DNA of 64,000 nt from Prochlorococcus marinus str. MIT 0917 (lineage in GTDB: Bacteria; Cyanobacteriota; Cyanobacteriia; PCC-6307; Cyanobiaceae). A program made the translations under genes and the position numbers. Below the pieces are notes generated by a model. The model saw nothing but the letters and a program-made list of their open reading frames with translations, was not told where the DNA came from and searched no databases. The stretch spans positions 1,053,819 through 1,117,818 of the forward strand of contig NZ_CP114784.1 of assembly GCF_027359575.1 (NCBI RefSeq), given 5' to 3'. Shown here one piece after another: positions 48,677 to 57,888 of this stretch (the stretch's first letter is position 1; each line of letters starts with the position of its first letter).

Positions 48677-50125
48677 TTAATAAGGCAATAAACGCTCTAA
48701 CTCAACCCATGGCTCAAGAGCTTCAAATATTAGTTTTCCCCAACTTCTATACCGCATGCGGCCGTCAAGTATAGCGACTCGAACATTTTTACCCCTAATG
48801 ATTGCAAGCGATTTGAGAAGGATAGTAAGAGTTTCAGGGAAAAGGAATTCTCGAAACCAGTCACGACCTTGATGCTTAAGTATTTCAACTTTAGCGGCAA
48901 TCCAGGGTGATTCTAAAGTGGGCAATGGAACAACTGGAAAAATCAATTGATCTGGTGTTGGCAAATTGTACTGATGCATAATCCACCAATTACAACTACA
49001 ACAAATAATCCCATTAGTCTCAATATCAGTAGTTTCATGAACTACTCTCAATCCAAATTCTCCAGACAATTCACTAGTTATCTGAAGTCGTAGTTGCAAA
49101 TCATCTACCAAAATAATAGTTGGACGAGTACGACCAAGAATTAATCTTTGACACTGTCTTAGAATATGACGATAAAAATGAGCCGTATTTGGCAAAGGTT
49201 GTCTTTCTGGAACAAATAAAGGAATAGGTTCTTGATCAAATTTATTTCCTAAATTCACCTTTACAGTGAAAGTAAATTTTTTACTATTTAAATCTAAAAA
49301 GAAAGAATCGCTTTGACCTGAATTAGTCAACATTAAAAGAGTATTTTTTGATAACAAACCCGAGAGAGTTTGCAAAGGAGTCAAAGGTTGAATATACCAA
49401 TCCCAACTAAGTTTTCTATTATCTAGTTTCGCCCATGTTACCCATTCATTGCTGGCCGCATTAAGAGCTCGTTTCCAAGGCATTGTGGAAGGTAAGTCAT
49501 CTTTGAGAATTTTTTTTAATGCTAAAAGTTCCCTATGATCAATTCTTATGAAAGCCTCAGAACTTACTGAATGACTGAAAAGACTTCGAGTTAGGCGCTC
49601 ATGAACTTCAATAATTGAAGCTTCAAAACATGAATGAGAAGCAATTAAATCCTCCCAATCTTTTGGAGTGATTTTAATAGACATAGATTCTCTAAGCTCA
49701 CTAGAAATAAACTCAGATTCAGGAAATATTAATTGGCGATTTTCTAATAAATCTTTTTCATGTGCAAAAATAAGATCTTGATAACTTAGGACCCAAACCT
49801 CTTTATCTGAGGGAGTTAATTCAATCCCTTCAACATAATTAAAACCTAATCGACTATATCTGAGCTTTGGCAATTCCACTTCAAACAATAGTCGACGTTG
49901 TCTCTCTGAAAGAATCAGAACAATGTTCTTGTTATGCAAACAAAGTGGAATCAAGAGGCCAGGCCACCAAAAATTTCTACTGTCACTTGATAGTTGAATA
50001 AAAGTATTATCTTTACGAATTAAGCTTCTGGAGATCAATCTTGTTAGGGTCAAATTATGAGGCCATAGAGCAAGATTGTTTTGATAGTATTTTTTTAGAT
50101 GTTTATGTGAATTAACCTCAAGCAT
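48677..50125 (-). CDS. Degenerate DinG-like helicase family protein
   Basis: 482 residues. The C-terminal 90 residues (LPTLESPWIAAKVEILKHQG, then FREFLFPETLTILLKSLAII, then VRVAILDGRMRYRSWGKLIF) line up with the end of DinG/XPD-type helicases. The arginine-finger motif Q-x2-GR-x2-R is lost (LLKSLAIIRG), and no Walker A P-loop can be found at the N-terminus. It is therefore probably an inactive relative with a structural or regulatory role. No FeS cysteine cluster is visible. Confidence 0.55.
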   Translation of the reverse strand: MLEVNSHKHLKKYYQNNLALWPHNLTLTRLISRSLIRKDNTFIQLSSDSRNFWWPGLLIPLCLHNKNIVLILSERQRRLLFEVELPKLRYSRLGFNYVEGIELTPSDKEVWVLSYQDLIFAHEKDLLENRQLIFPESEFISSELRESMSIKITPKDWEDLIASHSCFEASIIEVHERLTRSLFSHSVSSEAFIRIDHRELLALKKILKDDLPSTMPWKRALNAASNEWVTWAKLDNRKLSWDWYIQPLTPLQTLSGLLSKNTLLMLTNSGQSDSFFLDLNSKKFTFTVKVNLGNKFDQEPIPLFVPERQPLPNTAHFYRHILRQCQRLILGRTRPTIILVDDLQLRLQITSELSGEFGLRVVHETTDIETNGIICCSCNWWIMHQYNLPTPDQLIFPVVPLPTLESPWIAAKVEILKHQGRDWFREFLFPETLTILLKSLAIIRGKNVRVAILDGRMRYRSWGKLIFEALEPWVELERLLPY

Positions 50126-50198
50126 TAGTAGTACCTTTTATCAATAAATTCTTTTAATCATGTTGCCCTATCAATAAAGATATAGAACAATACAATTT

Positions 50199-51074
50199 AT
50201 GGAGCTTAAAACAAAAACTTCTGCAAATATAGGAATTGTTGGATTAGGTCTAATTGGAGGCTCCTTAGGCTTAGATCTCCAAAAGCTTGGATTTACAGTG
50301 TGTGGAATTACGCATCGAGAAAAAACTGCACAAAAAGCCAAAGAAAGAAAACTAGCCCAAATTGTTAGTACTGATCCAAGTATTTTAAAGAGTTGTTCTC
50401 TTATTTATATTGCGTTACCACTTGAGCAGCTTCTAAATCCTTCAACAGCTTTAATCAATGCTATTCCTAGAAATGCTGTTGTTACTGATGTTGGATCTGT
50501 AAAAGTCCCTATTTTAAATACTTGGAACAAGCTCCATCCCCGTTTTGTAGCAAGTCATCCAATGACAGGAACGGAAGAATCTGGCGTAGATGCAGGTCGA
50601 CATAATTTATTTAAAAACAAGCCATGGGTAGTTACTCCAAGTAAAGAAACTGATCAAAAAGCCCTCGAAATAGTGCACCAAATTGCTTTGTCACTTGGGA
50701 GTCAATGGATAAGCTCTGAAGCTCAAATACATGATGAAGCTGTAGGCTTAATTTCACATTTACCAGTTCTAATTAGCGCGGCATTGCTGAATACACTCAG
50801 TGCAGATGCAAAGCCCACCTTATATTCACTGGCAAAAAGTATTGCATCCAGTGGGTTTGCTGACACCTCTAGGGTCGGAGGTGGAAACCCAACACTAGGA
50901 GTCTCCATGGCAAAATTTAACAAGAAAAATATAGAGAGACATTTGGCCTCTTATAGACATTCTCTAGATCTGTTTGAAAAATATTTACTTGAAGAGAACT
51001 GGAGTGAGCTAGAAAAAATACTAATCAATACTCAGGAAGAAAGACAGAATTTTATTTTAAAACCTACTAAGTAA
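50199..51074 (+). CDS. tyrA: Prephenate/arogenate dehydrogenase
   Basis: Tyrosine biosynthesis: NAD(P)-dependent oxidative decarboxylation, usually of arogenate in cyanobacteria. 291 residues. Rossmann motif NIGIVGLGLIGGSLGLDL, substrate-site ASHPMTGTEESGVDAG and VGLISHLPVLISAAL with the conserved histidine. It overlaps the convergent crtD-like gene by 8 bp at its end. Confidence 0.95.
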   Translation: MELKTKTSANIGIVGLGLIGGSLGLDLQKLGFTVCGITHREKTAQKAKERKLAQIVSTDPSILKSCSLIYIALPLEQLLNPSTALINAIPRNAVVTDVGSVKVPILNTWNKLHPRFVASHPMTGTEESGVDAGRHNLFKNKPWVVTPSKETDQKALEIVHQIALSLGSQWISSEAQIHDEAVGLISHLPVLISAALLNTLSADAKPTLYSLAKSIASSGFADTSRVGGGNPTLGVSMAKFNKKNIERHLASYRHSLDLFEKYLLEENWSELEKILINTQEERQNFILKPTK

Positions 51075-52584
51075 AGACAGGGATATTCAAATGTCTACCT
51101 TTAGATTCCATGAGTTGCCTGACAACCATCATGGCTGATTGGCTTACACCAGCTGTACCTTCGCCAGGATATATTGAATCTCCACAAAGCCATAAACCTC
51201 TAAGAGGGGTCCTACTCGCCAAGCCAAAAGGACCAAATTGATCTGGATGTTGACCAAGCCCTCCGACGATCCCACCAGGACGTCCTGTCCACCTTTCAAA
51301 GCTTCTTGGGGTTGACAGTTCTTGATGATCCCAACTCGTCTCTAGCAAATCAAACTTTTTATTTAAAATAGTTCTAATCTGTTTTGATAAAATACTTTTT
51401 TTTCTGGCATAAGATTGGCTATCTAGATTAGACCATTGATTAATATCAACAAATACACTTGCATTTAAAGTAGCCATTCCAGCTGGTGCACGCTGATCAT
51501 CTTCCATACTTATAGAAATAAATAAAGAGCCAAAATTTTCATCAAATATTTGAATATGCCCTGGACAATCAACTGGTAAGTAAGTACGACGAAGAGCTCC
51601 ATAGAATACAAGGGCACCACTAGGCTTGGATAATTTTTTTATACTGTCACGGTATGCTCTTGATAAACCTCCATCAATAGGAATTAAATCTAAAAGAGAT
51701 TGAGGAGGCAAACTAAAAACAATATCTGACGCTTTCAGCTGTATCAAATTCTTTCTTCTATCAATCACATTGACATCAAAAATATGTGATTTTTTTTTAT
51801 TTAATATTTTGGTTACTCTATGCCCAATCAACAGTCTTCCACCATCTCTCAAAAAACTATCTTTCAACACATCGCTAAGAATTTGCATGGATCCATGAAT
51901 ATGCCATAGCCCTCTTGGGGCTTGGGCCATTTGAAGAACAGTTGCACCATATAAAGCTGCCGTTCTACTTGCTGGCTCTTGAGAGTAAAGTTTTAATTGA
52001 AGGTCTAAAAAACTTCGTAGACGTCTATCTTTATGACAACCAGTTATTGCAAGCAAGTCTGCAATAGTCAACTTACTCAAAAAACCTGTTAAAAGATTGG
52101 AAGGACGTATGGCTCTAATTAATTGACTTAAATCCCAAAAATTTCTTACCGGAAGTATTGGATCTCTTTCGACAAATGCCCAGTTACTTTCGTGAATTTT
52201 AGAACATAAGGACCAGAAGATCTCACTCCCAGGAAACTGTTCTTGTCTTTCTTTCTTCCATCTCAAGGGATCATGCCACAGATTGATTGGCCTACTCCCA
52301 TCACCAAGAACGACTGAACATCCAGGATCTAAAATTTTTGCATCAGGTAACGGAATATCTAAATAATTAAATAAACGATGATGCATCCCCCCCTTTTCAA
52401 GTCCTGCAACTTGAGTAGCGCCTACATCAAAGGTATAAGAACCTCTGCTAAAAGTTCCTGCACAACCACCTAATTGACTATGTGCTTCGACCAAAGTTAC
52501 CTGATAACCTTCTTTAGCCAGAAGAGCAGCACCTGTTAAGCCAGCTATCCCTCCCCCAACAACAATGATAGATTCTTCAGACAT
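51067..52584 (-). CDS. crtD: CrtD-like FAD-dependent carotenoid desaturase/isomerase
   Basis: 505 residues. N-terminal dinucleotide fold SIIVVGGGIAGLTGAALLAK, EAHSQLGGCAGTFSRGSYTF, and the C-terminal GLWLCGDSIYPGEGTAGVSQ are those of the CrtI/CrtD/CrtH flavoprotein family. Picocyanobacterial members of this type are called C-3',4' desaturase CrtD, but CrtH-like isomerase cannot be excluded by reading alone. I start at the ATG giving MSEESIIVVGG; a TTG 4 codons upstream is possible. Confidence 0.8.
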   Translation of the reverse strand: MSEESIIVVGGGIAGLTGAALLAKEGYQVTLVEAHSQLGGCAGTFSRGSYTFDVGATQVAGLEKGGMHHRLFNYLDIPLPDAKILDPGCSVVLGDGSRPINLWHDPLRWKKERQEQFPGSEIFWSLCSKIHESNWAFVERDPILPVRNFWDLSQLIRAIRPSNLLTGFLSKLTIADLLAITGCHKDRRLRSFLDLQLKLYSQEPASRTAALYGATVLQMAQAPRGLWHIHGSMQILSDVLKDSFLRDGGRLLIGHRVTKILNKKKSHIFDVNVIDRRKNLIQLKASDIVFSLPPQSLLDLIPIDGGLSRAYRDSIKKLSKPSGALVFYGALRRTYLPVDCPGHIQIFDENFGSLFISISMEDDQRAPAGMATLNASVFVDINQWSNLDSQSYARKKSILSKQIRTILNKKFDLLETSWDHQELSTPRSFERWTGRPGGIVGGLGQHPDQFGPFGLASRTPLRGLWLCGDSIYPGEGTAGVSQSAMMVVRQLMESKGRHLNIPVFT

Positions 52585-52611
52585 AAAAATTATCAAGCGA
52601 GAATACAGTGA

Positions 52612-53499
52612 ATGGAGGAATTAATCCAAAAGGCCCTTTCAAGTTCAGATAAAGTAAGCAACAACTCACTAATAGAAAAAATAATTCCGATAGGCGGCGG
52701 TTGTATCCATAAAGCTTGGTGCATTCATTTCCAAAATGACAAGAAAGTTTTTGCCAAATCAAATCACATTGACAATATTAATATGTTTAAGTTTGAACGT
52801 GAGTGTCTTTCAGTTCTAAAAAGATTTGCTAATAAATCGTATATCTGCGTTCCTAAAGCACTTGATCTCATAAGTTATCAAAACATATCTATACTTTTTT
52901 TAGAATGGATAGATCTCAAACAATCCCAACAAAATCTCCTTGGGAAAGGCTTAGCACTGCTGCATAAATCCTCGAGTGAATGGAGCCCAAAAAAATTCGG
53001 ATGGGAAAAAGAAGGTTTTATAGGTTCTAGCACCCAAATAAGAGGTTGGGACAATAGCTGGGGAGAATTCTTTGTGAATTATCGTCTTAGACCACAACTT
53101 ATAAAAGCAAAAGCATGGGGCGTTAGAGTTGATGATTATGAGGATGTTTTAAGATATTTAAGCTCATATCTAAATGATCATGACCCAAGGATATCAATAG
53201 TTCATGGTGATTTATGGTCCGGGAATTGTGGAAGTACTAGAAATGGTTTAGGAAGTCTTTATGATCCTGCCAGTTACTGGGCTGACAGAGAAGTTGATAT
53301 CTCAATGACTAAATTATTTGGTGGTTTTAATAGAGATTTTTATCAAGGATATGAAGAGATTTGGCCACTAGATAAATTTTCAAAGGATAGAACTGATATT
53401 TATAATCTTTACCATTTACTTAATCATGCAAATATTTTCGGTGGTTCATACAAAGAAAATTCACTAAAAATACTAAAAGATCTGAGATCTCGTGAGTAA
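52612..53499 (+). CDS. Fructosamine/ketosamine-3-kinase family protein
   Basis: 295 residues. Kinase-like catalytic loop SIVHGDLWSGNCG and metal-site LYDPASYWADREVDISMTKL define the fructosamine kinase family, which phosphorylates sugars bound to protein amines so that they fall off (deglycation). The N-terminal lobe has IIPIGGGCIHKAW and KVFAKSN. Length is family-typical. Confidence 0.9.
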   Translation: MEELIQKALSSSDKVSNNSLIEKIIPIGGGCIHKAWCIHFQNDKKVFAKSNHIDNINMFKFERECLSVLKRFANKSYICVPKALDLISYQNISILFLEWIDLKQSQQNLLGKGLALLHKSSSEWSPKKFGWEKEGFIGSSTQIRGWDNSWGEFFVNYRLRPQLIKAKAWGVRVDDYEDVLRYLSSYLNDHDPRISIVHGDLWSGNCGSTRNGLGSLYDPASYWADREVDISMTKLFGGFNRDFYQGYEEIWPLDKFSKDRTDIYNLYHLLNHANIFGGSYKENSLKILKDLRSRE

Positions 53500-53524
53500 A
53501 GAGACCTCAGATCTGTTCTTTTCT
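53478..53524. terminator. Bidirectional terminator between fructosamine kinase and CAAD genes
   Basis: AGATCTGAG (53478-53486) pairs with CTCAGATCT (53506-53514), with further inner pairing. A pyrimidine-rich tail GTTCTTTTCTCTCTT follows on the plus strand, and a T-rich tail on the minus strand. The 5' arm overlaps the end of the kinase gene. It serves two convergent genes. Confidence 0.75.
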
Positions 53525-53535
53525 CTCTTATAAAT

Positions 53536-53898
53536 TTATCCTAAGTACTCTTTCTTAAGATTTTGAACTTTGTCAAAGACAGCTGTTCTTTTTTCACTTG
53601 TTGTTAAGTTCTGCCAACTCCATTGGCCTAAAACAACAATTCCAAGAAGTTCTAGCAAACCAGGAAGAATCGGGAAGAAATTAACTGTATCAATAACAAC
53701 CTTGATTAAAACTTGCGCTAAAACAACAACAGCAATGATCCCTGCCGCCTTGCCATACTTACCCATTTGAGTCCAATCAATTTTGCTCAAAGATTCATTA
53801 ACTTTTCCCATTACATCATTGTAACGTTCTGAAAAATTAACTCCTTCTGTTTTCCCAGCCTTTGATTCATCTTTAGAATCAGGATTTACATCAGACAT
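53536..53898 (-). CDS. CAAD-domain (CURT1/CurT-like) thylakoid membrane protein
   Basis: 120 residues from MSDVNPDSKD. A polar N-terminus, an amphipathic stretch (NDVMGKVNESLSKIDW), two spans (AAGIIAVVVLAQVLIKVVID and FPILPGLLELLGIVVLGQWS), then QNLTTSEKRTAVFDKV. This layout is that of CAAD/CURT1 proteins, which bend thylakoid membranes at their margins. Confidence 0.88.
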   Translation of the reverse strand: MSDVNPDSKDESKAGKTEGVNFSERYNDVMGKVNESLSKIDWTQMGKYGKAAGIIAVVVLAQVLIKVVIDTVNFFPILPGLLELLGIVVLGQWSWQNLTTSEKRTAVFDKVQNLKKEYLG

Positions 53899-54021
53899 GA
53901 ACACAAGCTACTTAGCAAATATAAATTGAGCGTATCGAATTAATTTAATAAATGCCATAGGCTGAGTAGAGATAAGTCCGAACCAAAATAGAGAGAATGC
54001 CGAATTAAATCATTTTTTCCC

Positions 54022-54534
54022 ATGAAAATTCCAAAATATATTGAATTCCATAACGAAACGAATTGTGTTCTCTCTAGATTTTTAAAGGAGGCAGAGCCAG
54101 AGGAAGGCTGCTGTATGTTAATTGGCAAAACCAACAGCTCGGCTAAAGATCACAAAAAAAATATTTGGGAGGTAACTCACATCTGGAATTGTCGAAATAT
54201 TTGGGGAGAAAAAGATTCGAAATTAATTGATCAAAATATAGGGGAGTTTTCTAATCAAAAAAATATGCAATTATCCAAAAAAAATCGCTTCGAAGTAGAC
54301 GCTAAAGATCAAATTGCATCTCACAAATGGTCAAGAGAGCATGATCTAGAAGTTTTATGTTCTGCACACTCTCATCCTTCAGGTGAAAACAAACCTTCAG
54401 AAATGGATTTATTCTTACACCAATCTCCTGGTCTTATGGTTATTTCAAATAGAGATGGAGATTTAAAAGCATGGTGGGTCAAAAATAAATTAAACTTTCA
54501 AAGAGTGAAAATTAAGATTTTTTCTTTAACGTAA
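54022..54534 (+). CDS. JAMM/MPN+ metallopeptidase (Mov34 family)
   Basis: 170 residues. The JAMM zinc site is complete: glutamate in EEGCCMLIGK, and CSAHSHPSGENKPSEMD giving H-x-H and the downstream Ser and Asp. Bacterial JAMM proteins remove the C-terminal residue or adduct from ubiquitin-like sulfur carriers (as Mec+ with CysO). It lies 23 bp before the E1-like gene, a pairing typical of sulfur-carrier processing. Confidence 0.85.
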   Translation: MKIPKYIEFHNETNCVLSRFLKEAEPEEGCCMLIGKTNSSAKDHKKNIWEVTHIWNCRNIWGEKDSKLIDQNIGEFSNQKNMQLSKKNRFEVDAKDQIASHKWSREHDLEVLCSAHSHPSGENKPSEMDLFLHQSPGLMVISNRDGDLKAWWVKNKLNFQRVKIKIFSLT

Positions 54535-54557
54535 ATTAATCAGGAAAGGTTTGATTG

Positions 54558-55706
54558 ATGGAGCAAAGCCAGAATGAAAAAAATTTAAGTTCTGAAGAAA
54601 TTTCTAGGTATGCAAGACATATAAGTCTTCCTGAAATAGGCATTAAAGGCCAAGAAAAATTAAAGACAAGCTCAGTTGTTTGCATTGGAACAGGAGGACT
54701 AGGATCTCCACTTTTAATTTATCTTGCAGCAGCTGGAATTGGACGTATCGGAATAGTTGATTTTGATGTAGTTGAATACTCAAATTTACAAAGGCAAATC
54801 ATTCATTCAACCAATTCAGTAGGTTTATTAAAAACAGCTTCTGCTAAGCAACACTTACTCAAACTAAATCCCTCTTGTCGAGTAGATTTACACAATCAAA
54901 AGCTAACAAGTAGCAATGCTTTAGAAATACTTAACAACTATGATGTAATATGTGATTGTTCTGACAATTTCCCAACGCGCTACCTAATAAATGATTCTTG
55001 TCTAATACTTAATAAGCCCAATATATATGCTTCTATTGCTAGATTCGAAGGTCAAGTAAGTGTATTTAATCTGAAGGAAGATAGCCCCAACTATCGAGAT
55101 CTTATTCCAACACCCCCTCCAAAAGAACTAATCCCATCATGCTCTGAAGCAGGTGTCATGGGAATCCTTCCAGGAATTATTGGTACAATTCAAGCAGCAG
55201 AAGCCATTAAGATAATAACAAATATTGGTTATCCACTAAACGGAAGGCTACTCATTTTTAATGCACTAAAAATGAGCTTTAAAGAGCTAACATTGAAATC
55301 TAATCCTGAAAATAAAAATATACATAAGCTAATAGATTATCAAAAGTTTTGTTCAGACATTAAAGTGAAAAATGAGGTAGATTATTATATAAAAAGTATT
55401 TCAATCAAGGAATTAAAGAGACTCCTTAGCCAATCTTCAAAAGAAATACTATTAATAGATGTTCGCAACCTCAATGAACACGATCAATGTTCAATTTCAG
55501 GTTCAAGGCTTATACCCCTGAGTACTATTGAAAGCGGGGAAGCCATTAATGAAATTAAAATTCTTACCGCAAAAAAAAATCTTTATGTATTCTGTAAAAG
55601 TGGGAACAGATCATTGCGCGCACTAAAGCATTTAAATAAATTTGGAATTAGAGGTATTAATATTGAAGGAGGTATTGAAGCCTGGAATAACGAAAAAATT
55701 AATTAA
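54558..55706 (+). CDS. moeB: MoeB/ThiF-type E1-like adenylyltransferase with C-terminal rhodanese domain
   Basis: 382 residues. Residues ~10-250 are the E1-like domain: YARHISLPEIGIKGQEKL, the ATP-binding CIGTGGLGSPLLIYLAAAGI, and catalytic cysteine in PSCSEAGVMGILPG. Residues ~275-380 are a rhodanese domain with persulfide Cys in VFCKSGNRS. It activates the C-terminus of MoaD/ThiS-like carriers for thiolation. The paired CxxC zinc ligands of MoeB are not present. ATG at 54558 follows AGGAAAGG. Confidence 0.9.
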   Translation: MEQSQNEKNLSSEEISRYARHISLPEIGIKGQEKLKTSSVVCIGTGGLGSPLLIYLAAAGIGRIGIVDFDVVEYSNLQRQIIHSTNSVGLLKTASAKQHLLKLNPSCRVDLHNQKLTSSNALEILNNYDVICDCSDNFPTRYLINDSCLILNKPNIYASIARFEGQVSVFNLKEDSPNYRDLIPTPPPKELIPSCSEAGVMGILPGIIGTIQAAEAIKIITNIGYPLNGRLLIFNALKMSFKELTLKSNPENKNIHKLIDYQKFCSDIKVKNEVDYYIKSISIKELKRLLSQSSKEILLIDVRNLNEHDQCSISGSRLIPLSTIESGEAINEIKILTAKKNLYVFCKSGNRSLRALKHLNKFGIRGINIEGGIEAWNNEKIN

Positions 55707-55708
55707 AA

Positions 55709-56860
55709 CTAATAATCAACTCCCCTTTTTAAATCAACTCCTTTTTCTGCATAGTGCTTGTGACAGACCATCTCAGAATGAACACTTGCTAAATCAAAAT
55801 ATATTGGTTGGTTTTTACATCTTCCTGTAATAATCACCTCAGTCTCTGCAGGTTTACGTAGCAATGTTTGAACAATAGGCTCAACTGGTAAGAGTTCCAA
55901 ATCAACAGTTGGATTTAACTCATCCAAAATCACAGTCTTATAAAGACCACTTGAAATAGCTGCTCTTGCAATTTCCCATGCTCTTTCAGCTTCTACATAA
56001 TCAATGGGCTTTTGCTGGCCCCTCCAAACAATCGCATCTCTACCAGATCTAAGATGATCCACTAAATGAGGATAACTTTCTCGAAGAGCTGCAATAGCAG
56101 CATCCTCTGTGTAACCACTACCACCTTTAAGCCATTGCAAAATTAATACACGATGACTTTTATCCTGACTAATTCCTCTACCGATAGCTTGTAAAGCTTT
56201 ACCCAAAGCACTGGTTGATTTGCCTTTACCTTCACCGGTATATATCTCAATTCCACCAACATTATTCTCAAAAAGAATTTCACCGTTATTAATCTCAGGT
56301 CGTCTGTGAGCTCTCATTTCAGAATGCAGTTCCGCAACTTTAATAAGAGAATTGGGTGCAGCTCTTCCCGTAACAATAATTTCCATACCGTTTGGTCTTG
56401 CAGTAAGTGTTTTAACAACTTCTTCAATAGGCAATAATCCCAAATCCAAAACAGGATTCAATTCGTCCAGGACAACAACTGAATATAAGGCACTAGCAAT
56501 TGCCCCCTTTGCTATGTCCCATCCTCTTTGAGCTTCCTGATAATCAAATTTGGTGGATTGGTCGGCGGTAAAAAATTCGCCCCTACCAGTCCTCACTTGA
56601 TCAATCAAGTGAGGGAAGCCTTGCTGCAAAGCATCTATTGCTGCATCTTCGTCATAGGACCGACCAGGACCTTTCAAAAATCTAAGAAGTAATACTCTTG
56701 TTTGTCTTTTCTCACATATCCCTAGTCCTATTGTCCTCAAAACCACCCCCAAAGCTGCCTGACTCTTCCCTTTACCCTCTCCGTCATAAACATGTAATTG
56801 TCCGTGACTACGTTCTTGGCTTTCCGATGCTGTCGTAATTCCTATACCGTTTGATACCAC
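55709..56860 (-). CDS. cobO: Cob(I)alamin adenosyltransferase, two tandem CobO domains
   Basis: 383 residues made of two CobO/BtuR (CobA-type) domains, each about the size of a whole normal enzyme. P-loops are VYDGEGKGKSQAALG and IYTGEGKGKSTSALG; both halves repeat VLDELNP and the ITGR..P..L..(V/S)(A)ELHSEM block. The enzyme adds the adenosyl group to cobalamin or a corrinoid precursor. It links to the cbiG-cobJ gene of the window by pathway. Confidence 0.93.
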   Translation of the reverse strand: MVSNGIGITTASESQERSHGQLHVYDGEGKGKSQAALGVVLRTIGLGICEKRQTRVLLLRFLKGPGRSYDEDAAIDALQQGFPHLIDQVRTGRGEFFTADQSTKFDYQEAQRGWDIAKGAIASALYSVVVLDELNPVLDLGLLPIEEVVKTLTARPNGMEIIVTGRAAPNSLIKVAELHSEMRAHRRPEINNGEILFENNVGGIEIYTGEGKGKSTSALGKALQAIGRGISQDKSHRVLILQWLKGGSGYTEDAAIAALRESYPHLVDHLRSGRDAIVWRGQQKPIDYVEAERAWEIARAAISSGLYKTVILDELNPTVDLELLPVEPIVQTLLRKPAETEVIITGRCKNQPIYFDLASVHSEMVCHKHYAEKGVDLKRGVDY

Positions 56861-56992
56861 GATCGATGATTCTGCTTCTTATGCATGCAACTTAACTTCT
56901 TCTACATTAGACGTCATAGAATATGCAAAATACATACAAAAATGACAGAGCTAACGAGTCTCAATTTAATCAAATTAATGATCTTTTAAAAC

Positions 56993-57835
56993 GTGTTTTT
57001 CAGTCAACTTGAATCTTTAACTGACTCAGAACTGAAGCAATTAAAATTGTTACGGGAGTTTATTAAGGATATAAATTATGCTTGTGTTGCTTTTTCTGGC
57101 GGCGTTGATAGTTCTTTAGTAGCCACAATAGCGCAAGAGCAACTTGGTTCAAAAGCCTTTGCCGTTACTGGTGTCTCGCCTTCTTTAGCTCCATATCTAC
57201 TACAGCAAGCACGTCTTCAAGCAGCTTGGATTGGTATTAATCATGAAGAATGCCAAACGAATGAAATTAATGAACCAAATTATTTTAAAAACCCTGAAAA
57301 TAGATGCTTTGCTTGCAAGCAAGAATTGCACAAACATTTAAATCAAATTTCAAAGAGGTTTCATCATGCTCAGGTCATCGATGGAGTTAATTATGACGAT
57401 CTTCACGATTTTCGACCAGGTATTAACGCATCTAATCAGGCAGGAGTGATATCACCTCTTGCCGAGCTAAAAATAGATAAAAAATCAATTCGTTCGATTT
57501 CTAAATCATTAGGTTTACCTTGGTGGGATAAACCTGCGCAACCATGTTTAGCCTCTCGTATTCCTTTTGGAGAAGAAATAAGTTCAAAACGGCTTGAGCA
57601 AATTGCCTTAGCAGAAGAATGGATTATTAATCGAGGTTTTTCAAAAGTACGTGTGAGAAGTCAAGGTCTATCAGCCAGAATCGAATTACCGGCGAATGAA
57701 ATAGATAACTTTCTTAAAATTATTGAAAAAGATAAATTAATTAAATATTTTTTATATTTAGGTTTCCATTCAATAAGCCTAGATCTCGAGGGGTTTATTA
57801 GTGGAAAGCTCACTAGAGACATCAAGGCTAATTAA
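56993..57835 (+). CDS. larE: LarE-like ATP-dependent sulfur transferase (PP-loop)
   Basis: 280 residues. PP-loop CVAFSGGVDSSLVATIAQEQ for adenylation, NRCFACKQEL, and PCLASRIPFGEEI, which holds the cysteine that gives up sulfur in LarE. In lactobacilli LarE builds the nickel-pincer cofactor. Here no larB or larC is adjacent, so the true substrate is unclear. GTG start at 56993, divergent from cobO. Confidence 0.85.
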   Translation: MFFSQLESLTDSELKQLKLLREFIKDINYACVAFSGGVDSSLVATIAQEQLGSKAFAVTGVSPSLAPYLLQQARLQAAWIGINHEECQTNEINEPNYFKNPENRCFACKQELHKHLNQISKRFHHAQVIDGVNYDDLHDFRPGINASNQAGVISPLAELKIDKKSIRSISKSLGLPWWDKPAQPCLASRIPFGEEISSKRLEQIALAEEWIINRGFSKVRVRSQGLSARIELPANEIDNFLKIIEKDKLIKYFLYLGFHSISLDLEGFISGKLTRDIKAN

Positions 57836-57876
57836 AGTAAATGCTAATGAGACAATGATTATTGATTTACTTTCTC
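57834..57876 (+). terminator. Possible terminator of larE
   Basis: AAAGTAAAT (57834-57842) pairs with ATTTACTTT (57865-57873) across a 22-nt loop, then CTCTTTGCATTTTG. AT-rich and long-looped, so only a moderate candidate. Confidence 0.4.
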
Positions 57877-57888
57877 TTTGCATTTTGA

